64,000 nt of DNA from Emcibacter sp. (GTDB lineage Bacteria > Pseudomonadota > Alphaproteobacteria > Sphingomonadales > Emcibacteraceae), in assembly GCA_021741205.1 (NCBI GenBank), contig JAIOYI010000002.1, positions 1 through 64,000 of the forward strand. The letters are read 5' to 3'. Positions 47,650-56,788 of this stretch are shown piece after piece (within the stretch, counting starts at the first letter, position 1; each line of letters opens with the position of its first letter). Below the pieces are notes generated by a model. The model had not been told where the DNA came from, searched no databases, and worked only from the letters and a program-made list of their open reading frames with translations. The translations under genes and the position numbers were made by a program.

Positions 47650-50529
47650 TTAATTCGACACCACATCATTGATAAACTCTGCCTTATATGACTCCATAAA
47701 GCTTTCCAGTTTGGTGACACTTGCTATGGATTTTGTTAAACGGTGAACATTGATATCCGTTAATTGCCGTTCTGCTGTTATGACCTCAAAAGTATCCCCA
47801 TATAAACCATTATCCATATGTGTTTTATATTTATCCCGCAATGATTTAACGCCTATCTTATCGTCGTTAATAACATAGGCTACTGACAGTCGCAGAACAG
47901 ACAATCGTTCGTCATCATTCAAAGGTTTTTCATCCTGATAACGATCATTCAAAAGTCTGTTTTCATGGGCAATATATTTTTTCCAATTTTCTGATTTCCA
48001 GTAAATATCAGACCGTAATTTGTCGGCCTCCCTATTATTAAATTCCTCTAGCATGACTTCTGCTTCTTCATACTGACTAAGTTGTACCAGAGCACGACCT
48101 TCTATCATTTTGCGCCGATCCTCTATGTCTTTTGGGATTTGGGATTCATGCGTTGCCCGAAGTATATCCATTGCCTTTTCTGGTTTTGAGTCCAGAATAT
48201 AAATCATAGCCAAACGACTTGCCACAACGGCCTGTGCCCCGCCTTTAAGACGAAACTTTACCTGATGATCTAAAAGTTCTGCGGCCTCTTCTAAAAGATC
48301 TAGCGACACCAAACGGTCCGCAAGTCTTCTGGTCATATTGTCTCCATCATTGCCAAGCGGTATAAGTTCACGAAAATCGGAATATAGTGACACAGCCTTG
48401 ATAGGGTCCATAACACTTGCGCCACCTTTTAAGAATAAATCTCCATAAATCTGGCTCATTTGTTTTGTAAGTTCATCTGTCTTTTTGGATTCCTTAAAAA
48501 AAGTTACCGCAAGTTTTAAGGTTTGCAGCCCCGTATTAAAATCCTTCTGCTCCACATAAAGATCTCCAAGACGTGACAATAACTCCAATTCAAAATTTCC
48601 ACCACGCCATGCAAAGCGTAATTTCTCGAGTTGATCCACAGCTTCCGAGATATCTATTTTTTTGCTGGTCAAATCCATATTTATCAGATCAAGCTTCGCC
48701 CATGCCGCCGTTTGTCTCACCCCAGCCTTTACAACCCCCTTAAGAATCTCTTCCGTCTGCAGCAAATCACCCTCATCCTTTAATAACTGAGCCTGCCAGT
48801 AATCTACCTCTGTGAATTGAGCCGCATTAAGAGGAAGTTTTCTTAGAAAAGATAAGCCCGATCTAACAAAATCTTTATCACCAACCTTATAGCCTGAACG
48901 AATAGCCGCAAATAAAAACCGAATTTGCTCTTCTGGGCTATGCAGTGATAATATATCGGCTCCCTTTTTATAATTTTCAAAGGCTAATGTATCATTGTTA
49001 AGCTCACTATTGGCCACAGCGCTCCAAAGATAAGCGTCACGTTCCCCCAGAAATACCTTATGATCAAGAAGCTTTATCCCCTCTTCTGGTCTGTTCATCA
49101 GAATATTAGCAACCGCAAGTGCTACTCTAAAATCTGGATTTTCAATCAAGTCCCGATCATCATCAAGCATCACACTTAAAACGCCGAAAGCTTCTCTTAC
49201 ATGTCCATTGGCTAAATAAAATTTGGCAAGCTTCCACCGAGTTTCAGTGCGGGTCGCATCCGTAGAATTGGACAGGATATAAAGTAATTCATGTTTATTA
49301 CCATTAAAATCTCTCTCTGGAATTGGCCCCTTAGCCCATGTGGCAAAGTCGACTAGTTTCTCGCTATTGCTGGCATTACTGTCAAGCTTAGAGGCGAGAT
49401 TACTTCGAGAAATAGCAAGCCCCTCATTGGTATAAACACTTATTCCATTGTTATATTTTTCAATTTTCACATTGTCTGCTATTAGTTGAACGGCAATACC
49501 CTGAGCCGTTGGTAACACATCAAATTCGGTGAATTTTTGAGCCTCTACAACAGCCTCAGAAGATCCCACAACGGGAACAATCGCAATATCCGTCCCTACA
49601 ACGGGGTCCTTTACAACAGTAACATCGCCCGCATCTTTCACAGAGAAAAAGAAGTTCTCGCCCTGCCCATTTTTCGCCCGTTGATGATTTTTAGCAATTG
49701 AAACAGAAGGTTCTACTACCGAGTTTCCAAGATCGATGTGCCACGTGTTCTTTATTCTCTGAACTTTTATGCCTTGATTTGGTAGAATGTCATACATCAA
49801 TATGGTCTTTGAGGAGTGATTGATCTGGCGAGATGCTATAATTCTAGGTCCATAAAATTGTTCAAGATCTTCATGATTAACAATTTTTTTGCCCTCAAAT
49901 ATGATCCATAAATGATTATGATAAACAAAGACTGCGGCGGCTACATTTTGTTGCCAAGGATAACTTAGTCTGATGTTGTCCCATCTACTATTTACTTTCA
50001 CGCGCATGAAATCGCTATCAAAGACGGAAGAATTTTCAGTAGCTTGCTCATCCTGTTCTTCGGGCTCGCTTTCTTTTAATTGGCTACTCTGTATTACTCT
50101 TGTCTGAATAATACTAGGCGCAATAGTTTTTTGACTTTGCGTTTCATCATCACCAATGATATCGAAAACAATCTTTGTATCACTACGGAAATGTTTAAGA
50201 TGGCCGGGTTTTGTCACCTTAAGCGTTACAATAAGTTTTTTTCCTTCAAGACGATATTCGGGGTTCGCCATAAAATTCAAGGGATCATTCCTTAAATTCC
50301 CCCAATTGGGTATGGCTGTTTTGTCAAAAGTAATTTCCAGTTTATTGTCCGTTAAAATCGGTTCATAAGACACATTTTCTAACCAATCAAAGACAATTCT
50401 ACTGAAGGTTGGATGATCGGCATAACGGACGTCAACCTTTTCCTGAGCATGGGCATGAGCATTTACCGTAATTATTCCCACAACAAATACAATAACCATC
50501 CGCCAATATATATAGGCATATCTAATCAT
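47650..50529 (-). CDS. Large secreted TPR-repeat protein at the end of the flagellar motor operon
   Basis: A 959-residue protein with an N-terminal signal sequence (hydrophobic run ending NAHAHAQ). Residues about 35-135 are beta-rich and resemble AMIN-type domains (YADHPTFSRIVFDW). A second beta-rich stretch runs to about 350, and from about 400 to 940 there are many degenerate TPR helices (for example AWAKLDLINMD and EEAAELLDHQ). No membrane helix follows the signal, so a periplasmic location is expected. It ends the fliL-fliM-pflI-motE-cheZ-MotB-like-MotB-like run, 29 bp after the last. No named family was recognised. Its layout recalls the Campylobacter periplasmic scaffold PflA, an analogy rather than shown homology. 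Confidence 0.75.
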   Translation of the reverse strand: MIRYAYIYWRMVIVFVVGIITVNAHAHAQEKVDVRYADHPTFSRIVFDWLENVSYEPILTDNKLEITFDKTAIPNWGNLRNDPLNFMANPEYRLEGKKLIVTLKVTKPGHLKHFRSDTKIVFDIIGDDETQSQKTIAPSIIQTRVIQSSQLKESEPEEQDEQATENSSVFDSDFMRVKVNSRWDNIRLSYPWQQNVAAAVFVYHNHLWIIFEGKKIVNHEDLEQFYGPRIIASRQINHSSKTILMYDILPNQGIKVQRIKNTWHIDLGNSVVEPSVSIAKNHQRAKNGQGENFFFSVKDAGDVTVVKDPVVGTDIAIVPVVGSSEAVVEAQKFTEFDVLPTAQGIAVQLIADNVKIEKYNNGISVYTNEGLAISRSNLASKLDSNASNSEKLVDFATWAKGPIPERDFNGNKHELLYILSNSTDATRTETRWKLAKFYLANGHVREAFGVLSVMLDDDRDLIENPDFRVALAVANILMNRPEEGIKLLDHKVFLGERDAYLWSAVANSELNNDTLAFENYKKGADILSLHSPEEQIRFLFAAIRSGYKVGDKDFVRSGLSFLRKLPLNAAQFTEVDYWQAQLLKDEGDLLQTEEILKGVVKAGVRQTAAWAKLDLINMDLTSKKIDISEAVDQLEKLRFAWRGGNFELELLSRLGDLYVEQKDFNTGLQTLKLAVTFFKESKKTDELTKQMSQIYGDLFLKGGASVMDPIKAVSLYSDFRELIPLGNDGDNMTRRLADRLVSLDLLEEAAELLDHQVKFRLKGGAQAVVASRLAMIYILDSKPEKAMDILRATHESQIPKDIEDRRKMIEGRALVQLSQYEEAEVMLEEFNNREADKLRSDIYWKSENWKKYIAHENRLLNDRYQDEKPLNDDERLSVLRLSVAYVINDDKIGVKSLRDKYKTHMDNGLYGDTFEVITAERQLTDINVHRLTKSIASVTKLESFMESYKAEFINDVVSN

Positions 50530-50558
50530 ATTTTAAGTGCCATTTTATTGTCATCCCT

Positions 50559-51305
50559 TTATCGATCATTATTGCCATCTGAAATGATGGCGGATTGATC
50601 TTTATCCTCTTGAAGAATAATAATATCCACACGACGCGCAAGAATATAACGCTCATCCAAAGGAATATTCTCATCAAGCTCATCAAATCGAGAAGATCCA
50701 TTACCAAAGGTTTCAATATTTTTTGTATAACCCGCCTGTTCGATCAATCGTGCAACGGATATTGCTCGAACCAAGGATAATTCCCAGTTTGTAGGGTAAT
50801 AGCGACCACTGGTAGGTTCCAAATCCGTATGACCAACCACAGTTATTTTATTTTGTATGGACTGCAAGGCAACCCCTAATTCCTGTAATGATTTATAGGC
50901 ATCCCGTGAAAATTCAGACTGTCCCTTCTCGAAAATAAGATCGGAAGGTAAAGTAATAATCAAACGGTCATCCATCAATATTACACTGCTCCGCCTCAAT
51001 ATAGGATCATATTTTAGCTTTTCCTCGAATATTTTTTGTAAATAAGATAGATTGAGTGCCTCCTTAACGGGCACCATAGCAGTCTCAATATTCTGCCAAT
51101 CTTCTTTTTGTATCTGAGCCCTCCTCGGATTAAGATTTTCGCTCAAAGACTCTACAACCGCCTCCCATTTAGAAACCTGAACAGAGCTCATAGAAAAAAG
51201 TAAAACAAAAAAGGTCAACAATAACGCCAAAAGGTCAGCAAAAATAATTAACCAACTTTCGTCTGGTGGTTTTGTCTCGTGTTTTTGTTGTTCAAGGGCT
51301 GTCAC
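50559..51305 (-). CDS. MotB/OmpA family flagellar stator protein
   Basis: A 248-residue MotB-type protein. One N-terminal helix has the key Asp24 in FADLLALLLTFFV, corresponding to the proton-binding Asp32 of E. coli MotB. A plug/linker and an OmpA-like peptidoglycan-binding domain follow (about 115-235; VVGHTDLEP, NWELSLVRAISVARL, RRVDIII). It should form a stator with MotA, which is not in the window. It overlaps the upstream MotB-like gene by four bases, so the two are co-translated. Confidence 0.87.
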   Translation of the reverse strand: MTALEQQKHETKPPDESWLIIFADLLALLLTFFVLLFSMSSVQVSKWEAVVESLSENLNPRRAQIQKEDWQNIETAMVPVKEALNLSYLQKIFEEKLKYDPILRRSSVILMDDRLIITLPSDLIFEKGQSEFSRDAYKSLQELGVALQSIQNKITVVGHTDLEPTSGRYYPTNWELSLVRAISVARLIEQAGYTKNIETFGNGSSRFDELDENIPLDERYILARRVDIIILQEDKDQSAIISDGNNDR

Positions 51306-52054
51306 TTGCTATCCCCATCAGATAAATTATTTTCTTCCGTGATGGTGGTTTCTCTTACTTTATAATCGGTCAAACTTTGAATGGCATGAATGCGCTCACG
51401 ATTGATAAAGGTTAAGGTAATTTTGTCTTTCTTACCTTTTGTAATACCAATCGACAATTTATTTTCTTCTACCCCAAGTTTTTTAAGTCGATCTACAAAA
51501 GCGCCCGCTCTTAAAATATTGGTATCGTCCCAATATGCCGGACCTTCTGGGAATGTTTTTCCAGAAGACATCACTATTTCCATTTCTCGTTTTTCACTGA
51601 CACGTCCCTCGCTTAAAAAAACAGCCAACTGATCCAGAAAAACTTTTTGATTATCTCGAAATTCTTTTGATTGATCTTCGAACAGATCATTGGAATTAAA
51701 TTCTACCCTTAAAATATTGCCGCCACTCGTTGGAAATCGCCCTTCAAATCCGACCAATGATGCAAAAACACCCGCGATCTGATCATAGAATTCATCGTTG
51801 GGCGTTTCGGAGTCAATATTTGCCGTAGCATCAACAAAATCAGCCTCAGGTTCATAAAGATTTTTAAAGGCTCTCGTAACACTTTCCTGTGCTGCATTTA
51901 CCTTGTTTTGATCTTGATTTGAAATGGAATTCATAACGACAAAAAAGGCAAGCACTATCAGATATAAAGAAACAAACAATCCTGTTGTATCGTCCTTGTT
52001 CTTTTTTGCCAAGGGATCTGATGATCCAATGCTTTTCATATCTTTATTCATCAC
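51302..52054 (-). CDS. MotB-like protein lacking the proton-binding Asp
   Basis: A 250-residue relative of the next gene: a short cytoplasmic N-terminus, one helix (LFVSLYLIVLAFFVVMNS) and a weak OmpA-like C-terminus (NDLFEDQSKEF, NILRAGAFVDRLKKLGV). Aligning the two helices places Ser where the partner has Asp24, so it is unlikely to conduct protons in the normal way. It may be an accessory or regulatory stator subunit. The peptidoglycan-binding HTD and the second Arg block are also degenerate. Confidence 0.75.
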   Translation of the reverse strand: MMNKDMKSIGSSDPLAKKNKDDTTGLFVSLYLIVLAFFVVMNSISNQDQNKVNAAQESVTRAFKNLYEPEADFVDATANIDSETPNDEFYDQIAGVFASLVGFEGRFPTSGGNILRVEFNSNDLFEDQSKEFRDNQKVFLDQLAVFLSEGRVSEKREMEIVMSSGKTFPEGPAYWDDTNILRAGAFVDRLKKLGVEENKLSIGITKGKKDKITLTFINRERIHAIQSLTDYKVRETTITEENNLSDGDSK

Positions 52055-52108
52055 ACCTAACCGTTCACATCACGACGATTTAAAACTTGCACAATACAAA
52101 GCCGCCAA

Positions 52109-52753
52109 TCAATCAAAGCTGTCGAATAAAGCATCAATGTCATCCTGATCATTGCCTGTAATAGCACACTGTGGACCCTGCAATAGTTTTTCTTTACTTT
52201 CGGGATGCAGTTTATCTTCTTCTTCTTTGATCTTAATATGGGAATCGGTATCCCCAATAGCATCCGCAAGAGCCGCTAGTTTTTCTTCTAAATGCTTTAG
52301 TGTTGTAATAACCTTTGTCACCCGCTGACCCGTTATATCTTGAAAGCTTGATGCTTCAAAAATATCAGTCGAAATTCTCATAAGTTTCTCAGACAATACG
52401 TCATCTACAGTACCAGATAATTCAGAAATCTCTTCTGCTGCATCCATAATTTTAGAGGCAGCAACCTCTGTCGCCATGATAATTTGATCTAAGTGATCAC
52501 TTGCTTCTGGTATTTTTTTTTCACTTAAATATTTAGGTTTAATATCAATCAGATCAATTCTTGCCTGATTAATATAATGTAGCAAATCACGAACTTCATC
52601 TTGAAAATGCGTTCCCTGTTGATTTATATCTACTTGTAATGCTTCCATTATTCTTCCGATTATGTCCGAAATATCAGAGCTATTGACCTGATCGCCCATC
52701 TTTTTTCTAATATTTTCAATCTTATTCTCTAATGAAATCATATTCAATCTCAT
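52109..52753 (-). CDS. CheZ-like protein phosphatase
   Basis: A 214-residue, mostly helical protein. The catalytic-type segment FQDITGQRVTKVITTL matches the CheZ four-helix-bundle core, where Asp and Gln dephosphorylate CheY-P. The C-terminus ends DDIDALFDSFD, resembling the CheY-binding tail of CheZ. A position among flagellar genes supports the call. An alternative ATG four codons downstream is possible. Confidence 0.8.
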   Translation of the reverse strand: MRLNMISLENKIENIRKKMGDQVNSSDISDIIGRIMEALQVDINQQGTHFQDEVRDLLHYINQARIDLIDIKPKYLSEKKIPEASDHLDQIIMATEVAASKIMDAAEEISELSGTVDDVLSEKLMRISTDIFEASSFQDITGQRVTKVITTLKHLEEKLAALADAIGDTDSHIKIKEEEDKLHPESKEKLLQGPQCAITGNDQDDIDALFDSFD

Positions 52754-52841
52754 CTAAGTATCTTTGCTCATTCTAATATATAATCCAATAAAAATTATAC
52801 CGCTTAGGGGTTAATAGCGGGTAAATTCCTTAAAGTGGTAC

Positions 52842-53477
52842 TTACCCTTCAATTCGGGGCATCTGTTTTCTTGTGATAAGTGTTGTCGTCAATTTTTTGG
52901 CTTTATCCAGTTCCATATTAGCCAAAATCGCCCCCATTTGTTTTTCCTTCATTTTTTCAACAATGACAATCAGAACATCTTCATCAAGGTTATTAAAAAT
53001 ATTGGCGGCATCTTTTGGTTTCATGGCAGAATATATTTTCACCAAACTTTCAACTTGCGCCTTTTCAATTTCATCATGCTTCTTTAGAGATGCCTCAATT
53101 GTTTCTTCAATCTTTTTCAGTGACTCTGTTCTTTCTGTGATGCGCATTTCTACCGCTTCCAAAAGCTTTTCTCTATTATCAAGCTCCCGAGATCTCCGGT
53201 CTAATTCCTCACGACGTTGCACCAGTTTTTGTAGATATTCAATTTCCTTTCGGGTTGGAACACTCCCAAATTCCACAGATGACTTATTTTCAGAAACACT
53301 ATCCTCTACGGTGGGTTCTTCTGTATTGTTTTGTTCTACGGCTTTATTTTCGTTCTGATTTTCTGAAACCTGTGCCAGTGAGTTTTCCACAACAAAGGAA
53401 AAATCAACAATTTTGACCCCGAGTATCATAGACATAACCACAATACACAGTGGCAATAATCGAAATCTCTTAATCAT
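52842..53477 (-). CDS. MotE-like protein
   Basis: A 211-residue protein with an N-terminal signal or anchor helix, a low-complexity Glu/Asn-rich linker, a long coiled coil (about 70-140) and a C-terminal MgtE-N-like domain (KIYSAMKPKDAANIFNNLDEDVL). This layout matches MotE of alphaproteobacteria, reported as a periplasmic chaperone for the motility protein MotC in Sinorhizobium. It is a candidate stator assembly or scaffold factor here. Confidence 0.8.
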   Translation of the reverse strand: MIKRFRLLPLCIVVMSMILGVKIVDFSFVVENSLAQVSENQNENKAVEQNNTEEPTVEDSVSENKSSVEFGSVPTRKEIEYLQKLVQRREELDRRSRELDNREKLLEAVEMRITERTESLKKIEETIEASLKKHDEIEKAQVESLVKIYSAMKPKDAANIFNNLDEDVLIVIVEKMKEKQMGAILANMELDKAKKLTTTLITRKQMPRIEG

Positions 53478-53525
53478 ATTTCTTCCTTATTCATATTATC
53501 AGGATTGTAGAAATCTGAAATATAG

Positions 53526-53927
53526 TTACCTAATATTTTTCAGACTTTCTAACAATTCATTATCTTCTTCGTTTTCCGTATCATCAGTATCAAAGTTTTC
53601 TTTTTCTTCTGCGGGTTTTGAGACAAGCCCCCGCTCTATCCGATCCGCAAGATTTGAACCGCTCTCGTTAATAATAGCCAATTCATCTGCGAGCATCCGT
53701 GATTTTAAAATCAGATCTTTCAGGCGACCCTCTTCTTTTTCGGCTGTCTTTTTCAAAGTTTCAATATTTGCTTGTGCTTGTAATATAATATTATTCAACT
53801 GGGTTATGAGAGCAGACATTTCGTTTTGCGTATTGCGAAATGTCTTAAGTTTAATATTCAAGACAACAGAATAGCCAATCATAACGGTGACCAGCACAAT
53901 AATCACAATATCAAGAAATAATCCCAT
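53526..53927 (-). CDS. DUF6468 protein, PflI-like
   Basis: A 133-residue protein with one N-terminal membrane helix (DIVIIVLVTVMIGYSVVLN), an alpha-helical coiled region and an acidic C-terminus. It matches the DUF6468 family that includes Caulobacter PflI, needed to place the flagellum at the pole. The ATG at 53927 is preferred: it follows the fliM stop by one base and puts the membrane helix at the N-terminus; the longer frame starts inside fliM. The position directly after fliM is as I recall for Caulobacter relatives. Confidence 0.75.
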   Translation of the reverse strand: MGLFLDIVIIVLVTVMIGYSVVLNIKLKTFRNTQNEMSALITQLNNIILQAQANIETLKKTAEKEEGRLKDLILKSRMLADELAIINESGSNLADRIERGLVSKPAEEKENFDTDDTENEEDNELLESLKNIR

Positions 53928-53928
53928 T

Positions 53929-55038
53929 TCAGCTCGCATTTCTCTGTTTATCAAGGATTTTTTCAATTCTAACAGCGACATGTCGGCCAAGTTTTCCAAC
54001 CCGTCCCGTCATCATGGGAATACCACCACACCGCATTTCCACTTCGCCATCCACTTGAGCATTCAGCATCATCGTTTGACCAACTTCAAGGCCAAGTACT
54101 TCGCCTAATGTCATTATATGTTCTTCCAATACAACCTCTAAGGGGACTTCTGTATTATAAAGCTCCTTAACCAAATGAGTTTCCCATATAGAATCCCGAC
54201 CAAATTTTTCCCCCATAAAGCGTTGTAACAACAATTCACGCACAGGCTCAATCGTTGCATAAGGCAGAACAAGTTCCATACGTCCTCCCCTATCCTCCAT
54301 ATCGGCACGCATTTTAATAAGAAGTGCCGCATTGGTCGGTTGAGCAATGGTTGCAAAACGAGGATTGGTTTCCAACCTGTCCAATCTGAATTTTACGGGA
54401 CTTAAGGGTTCAAAAGCAGCACAAAGGTCTTTAAGCATCACACCCAACATTTCTTCGACGAGGGTATGTTCAATCGTTGTATAAGGCCGACCCTCAATGC
54501 GCATCGGTGCTGTACCACGACGTCCTCCAAGCAAAGCATCCACAATAGAATAAATAAGATTGCTATCAATGGTGATCAATCCATAATTATCCCATTCCTT
54601 AACATGAAATACCGCAAGCATAGCAGGCAATGGTATAGAATTCAGATAATCACCAAATCTAATGGAGGTCATATTATCAATAGATACTTCAAAATTATCA
54701 GACGTGAAATTCCGCAAAGAGGTAGACATCATTCTGACATAACGATCAAAAATAATATCCAACATAGGCAACCGTTCATAAGCGACAAGACCACTACTTA
54801 TCAAGGCCTGAATACCGGATTTTGCTCCTTCATCGTCATCATCACCATCGAAACCGAGTAGACTGTCGATTTCATTCTGATCTAAGACCCGATCCGTCCC
54901 CCCCATAGCGGCGGCCATATCGTCGTCATCATCGCTGTCTGCCATAATATCCGAAGTATTGGCATCATCTTCACCAGCTTCGGCCATAGCGGCCCATTCG
55001 GCGGCGACGGCATCATCATCAATTTCTTCATCAGCCAT
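53929..55038 (-). CDS. fliM: Flagellar motor switch protein FliM
   Basis: A C-ring protein of 369 residues that binds CheY-P and sets rotation direction. The CheY-binding motif LDQNEIDSLLGF lies at about residues 52-63 instead of the extreme N-terminus, behind an Ala/Asp-rich acidic extension common in alphaproteobacteria. The CheC-like middle domain (YVRMMSTSLRNF to about 240) and the SpoA-like C-terminal domain follow. It is 5 bp downstream of fliL. Confidence 0.95.
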   Translation of the reverse strand: MADEEIDDDAVAAEWAAMAEAGEDDANTSDIMADSDDDDDMAAAMGGTDRVLDQNEIDSLLGFDGDDDDEGAKSGIQALISSGLVAYERLPMLDIIFDRYVRMMSTSLRNFTSDNFEVSIDNMTSIRFGDYLNSIPLPAMLAVFHVKEWDNYGLITIDSNLIYSIVDALLGGRRGTAPMRIEGRPYTTIEHTLVEEMLGVMLKDLCAAFEPLSPVKFRLDRLETNPRFATIAQPTNAALLIKMRADMEDRGGRMELVLPYATIEPVRELLLQRFMGEKFGRDSIWETHLVKELYNTEVPLEVVLEEHIMTLGEVLGLEVGQTMMLNAQVDGEVEMRCGGIPMMTGRVGKLGRHVAVRIEKILDKQRNAS

Positions 55039-55043
55039 TTTGA

Positions 55044-55619
55044 TTACCCGTTAACCAGCATTTCTTTAAAAAGAACATCATTCACCCGTGTGGGGTAAAC
55101 GGCGTCATTCACCTTAATTAATAATTCTTCCTTTAATCGAAACATGCCTGCTGATCCATTCAAATCATCAATTCTCAGTTGGCGTAAATATGTTTGAAAT
55201 TGATCAATAATACGGGGCATTTTTTTGTTGATGTCTTCAATAGATACCTGCTCATCAACCTCTAAGGCTATGGTCAGTTTAAGATATTTCGGCTTGCCAC
55301 CTGCTGTATCAAGATTAACCAGCATCGGTTCCAATTCAACAAACAAAGGATCTCCCTTGTGCGTTTTTTCTAAATCAGTTTCTTGCCCGCCATGCTCTAA
55401 ATCGGTAGCAATCGCCCCCTCCTCATTATCGCCCGATGACATGAAAAAATAAGCAGCACCCCCACCCAGAATAAGGACTAAAACAGCCACAGCGGCAATA
55501 ATAATTATCTTTTTACCGCTGGTCTTTTTTTGTTCCAAACCTTCTGCAAGATCTTCTTCGTCTGCATCCGTATCATTATTATCTTTATTTTCTTTGTTTT
55601 TATCGCTCATAATACTCAT
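55044..55619 (-). CDS. fliL: Flagellar basal body-associated protein FliL
   Basis: A stator-supporting protein of 191 residues: a charged cytoplasmic N-terminus, one helix (IIIIAAVAVLVLILGG) and a periplasmic FliL domain (about 90-190) with VELEPMLVNL and YLKLTIALEV. Two nearby ATGs (55619, 55610) are possible starts. It is the first gene of the minus-strand motor operon and faces flgF. Confidence 0.93.
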   Translation of the reverse strand: MSIMSDKNKENKDNNDTDADEEDLAEGLEQKKTSGKKIIIIAAVAVLVLILGGGAAYFFMSSGDNEEGAIATDLEHGGQETDLEKTHKGDPLFVELEPMLVNLDTAGGKPKYLKLTIALEVDEQVSIEDINKKMPRIIDQFQTYLRQLRIDDLNGSAGMFRLKEELLIKVNDAVYPTRVNDVLFKEMLVNG

Positions 55620-55884
55620 TTACCCTAGTAATCTACCCTTTAAATATAGGGTGGATACAAAATGCCCTTCTATAACCCAAATGTAAATCCTTATCGTTAA
55701 CAAGTCGTTAGGAAATATATTATCTCATCGCCATTCTCGTCTTTAACCTTAATAATTATGGTTAATTTTGAGCAGTATAGCAGGCACACATTAAAAATGG
55801 AATATAGAAGTCAGAATATAACCGAAGCATCATCTTCTCTTCCGATTGAAGCGAAAAATGGAAATCAACGGTAAATATTACTGG

Positions 55885-55896
55885 GCAAACTATGCC
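55885..55896. promoter_or_regulatory. Candidate flagellar activator site 1
   Basis: GCAAACTATGCC lies 62 bp upstream of the -24 box of the flgF promoter. It is the first of three copies of GCAA-N-CT-W-TGCC, each ahead of a sigma-54 flagellar promoter. The core GGCAA/TTGCC symmetry is similar to what I recall of Caulobacter FlbD (ftr) sites. Confidence 0.55.
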
Positions 55897-55958
55897 TAAT
55901 TTGGGTAATTAAAATCGATAAATATCAATAACTAATTGATTTTATTATATTATTTTTT

Positions 55959-55974
55959 TGGCACAACAAATGCA
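55959..55974 (+). promoter_or_regulatory. Sigma-54 promoter of flgFGAH
   Basis: TGGCAC-AACAA-ATGCA gives the invariant GG and GC with 10 bases between. Transcription should start about 35 bases before the flgF ATG. Confidence 0.8.
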
Positions 55975-56019
55975 TAATAAACAACGGGAATAAATCGAAA
56001 GGCCAGAAAGGACCTATAG

Positions 56020-56760
56020 ATGGACACAACTTTATCAATTGCACTTTCACATCAGGTTGCTAGACGGCGCCAAATGGATATTATTGCAAATAATATTGCC
56101 AACATGAGCACCACCGCCTTTAAGCGGGAAAATGTCATGTTTGGGCAATATTTAAAAAAGGCTGAAGGCAATCTGCCCAATTCAATCCGAGAAATTGCCT
56201 ATGTGCAGGATTTCGGCATTTCCAGAAATATGTCTGATGGTAATCTTGAAACAACGGGCAATACATTCGATATTGCCCTAAGTGGCGATGGCATGTTTCA
56301 GGTAAAAAGGGGAAATGGCGAAATGGCCTATTCCCGCAATGGACATCTTGTTTTGTCAGATAATTTAACCTTAATGAACTCCACAGGTCAGGAAATAATG
56401 GACACCTCTGGTAGAGCCATCAAGATTCCACCAAACGTATCCACGATTAAAGTTGCTTCTGATGGTACTATTTCATCCCCCACATCGGGCATAATTGGAA
56501 AATTAAACGTTGTGAGTTTCGGGGACGATTCAAAGTTGAAAAAAATAGGTGAAAATATGTTCAGCGCCGATACATCCACAACCCCATCAACGAATTATAA
56601 AATTCTTCAGGGTGTGACCGAAACATCAAATGTCCAGCCCATACTCGAAATCACAAGAATGATTGAAGTAAGCAGATCCTATGTTCAGACAGCGAAACTT
56701 ATGGATAATCTTCAGGAAACAACAAAAAACGCCTTAAATAGAATTGCCAAAGTTGGATAA
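56020..56760 (+). CDS. flgF: Flagellar basal-body rod protein FlgF
   Basis: A 246-residue proximal rod protein. The N-terminal NNIANMSTTAFKRE is the rod/hook family signature, the middle holds FDIALSGDGMFQV, and the C-terminus the family-wide EVSRSYVQTAKLMD coiled coil. AAAGGA precedes the start. flgG follows after 28 bp. Confidence 0.95.
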   Translation: MDTTLSIALSHQVARRRQMDIIANNIANMSTTAFKRENVMFGQYLKKAEGNLPNSIREIAYVQDFGISRNMSDGNLETTGNTFDIALSGDGMFQVKRGNGEMAYSRNGHLVLSDNLTLMNSTGQEIMDTSGRAIKIPPNVSTIKVASDGTISSPTSGIIGKLNVVSFGDDSKLKKIGENMFSADTSTTPSTNYKILQGVTETSNVQPILEITRMIEVSRSYVQTAKLMDNLQETTKNALNRIAKVG

Positions 56761-56788
56761 CAACACTTTACGGTAAAGGATTTTAATT

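Larger units (their letters stand above)
55620..56019. promoter_or_regulatory. 400-bp divergent control region between fliL and flgF
   Basis: No gene is seen. On the plus strand it holds a sigma-54 promoter and the GCAAACTATGCC motif listed separately. For fliL (minus), a GG-N10-GC pattern lies about 45 bp upstream of its start, but the -24 and -12 boxes are poor, so the fliL promoter is unresolved. Confidence 0.5.

Noticed and set aside
52873-53358. A Ser/Phe-rich 161-codon frame antisense to the motE-like gene
   Set aside because: The composition is what the complement of a Glu/Lys-rich coiled coil gives; the minus-strand gene has clear domains.
55663-55680. Sigma-54 promoter for fliL on the minus strand
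   Set aside because: GG-N10-GC spacing exists (TGGGTT-N5-AGGGCA), but both boxes match poorly, so it was not listed as a promoter.
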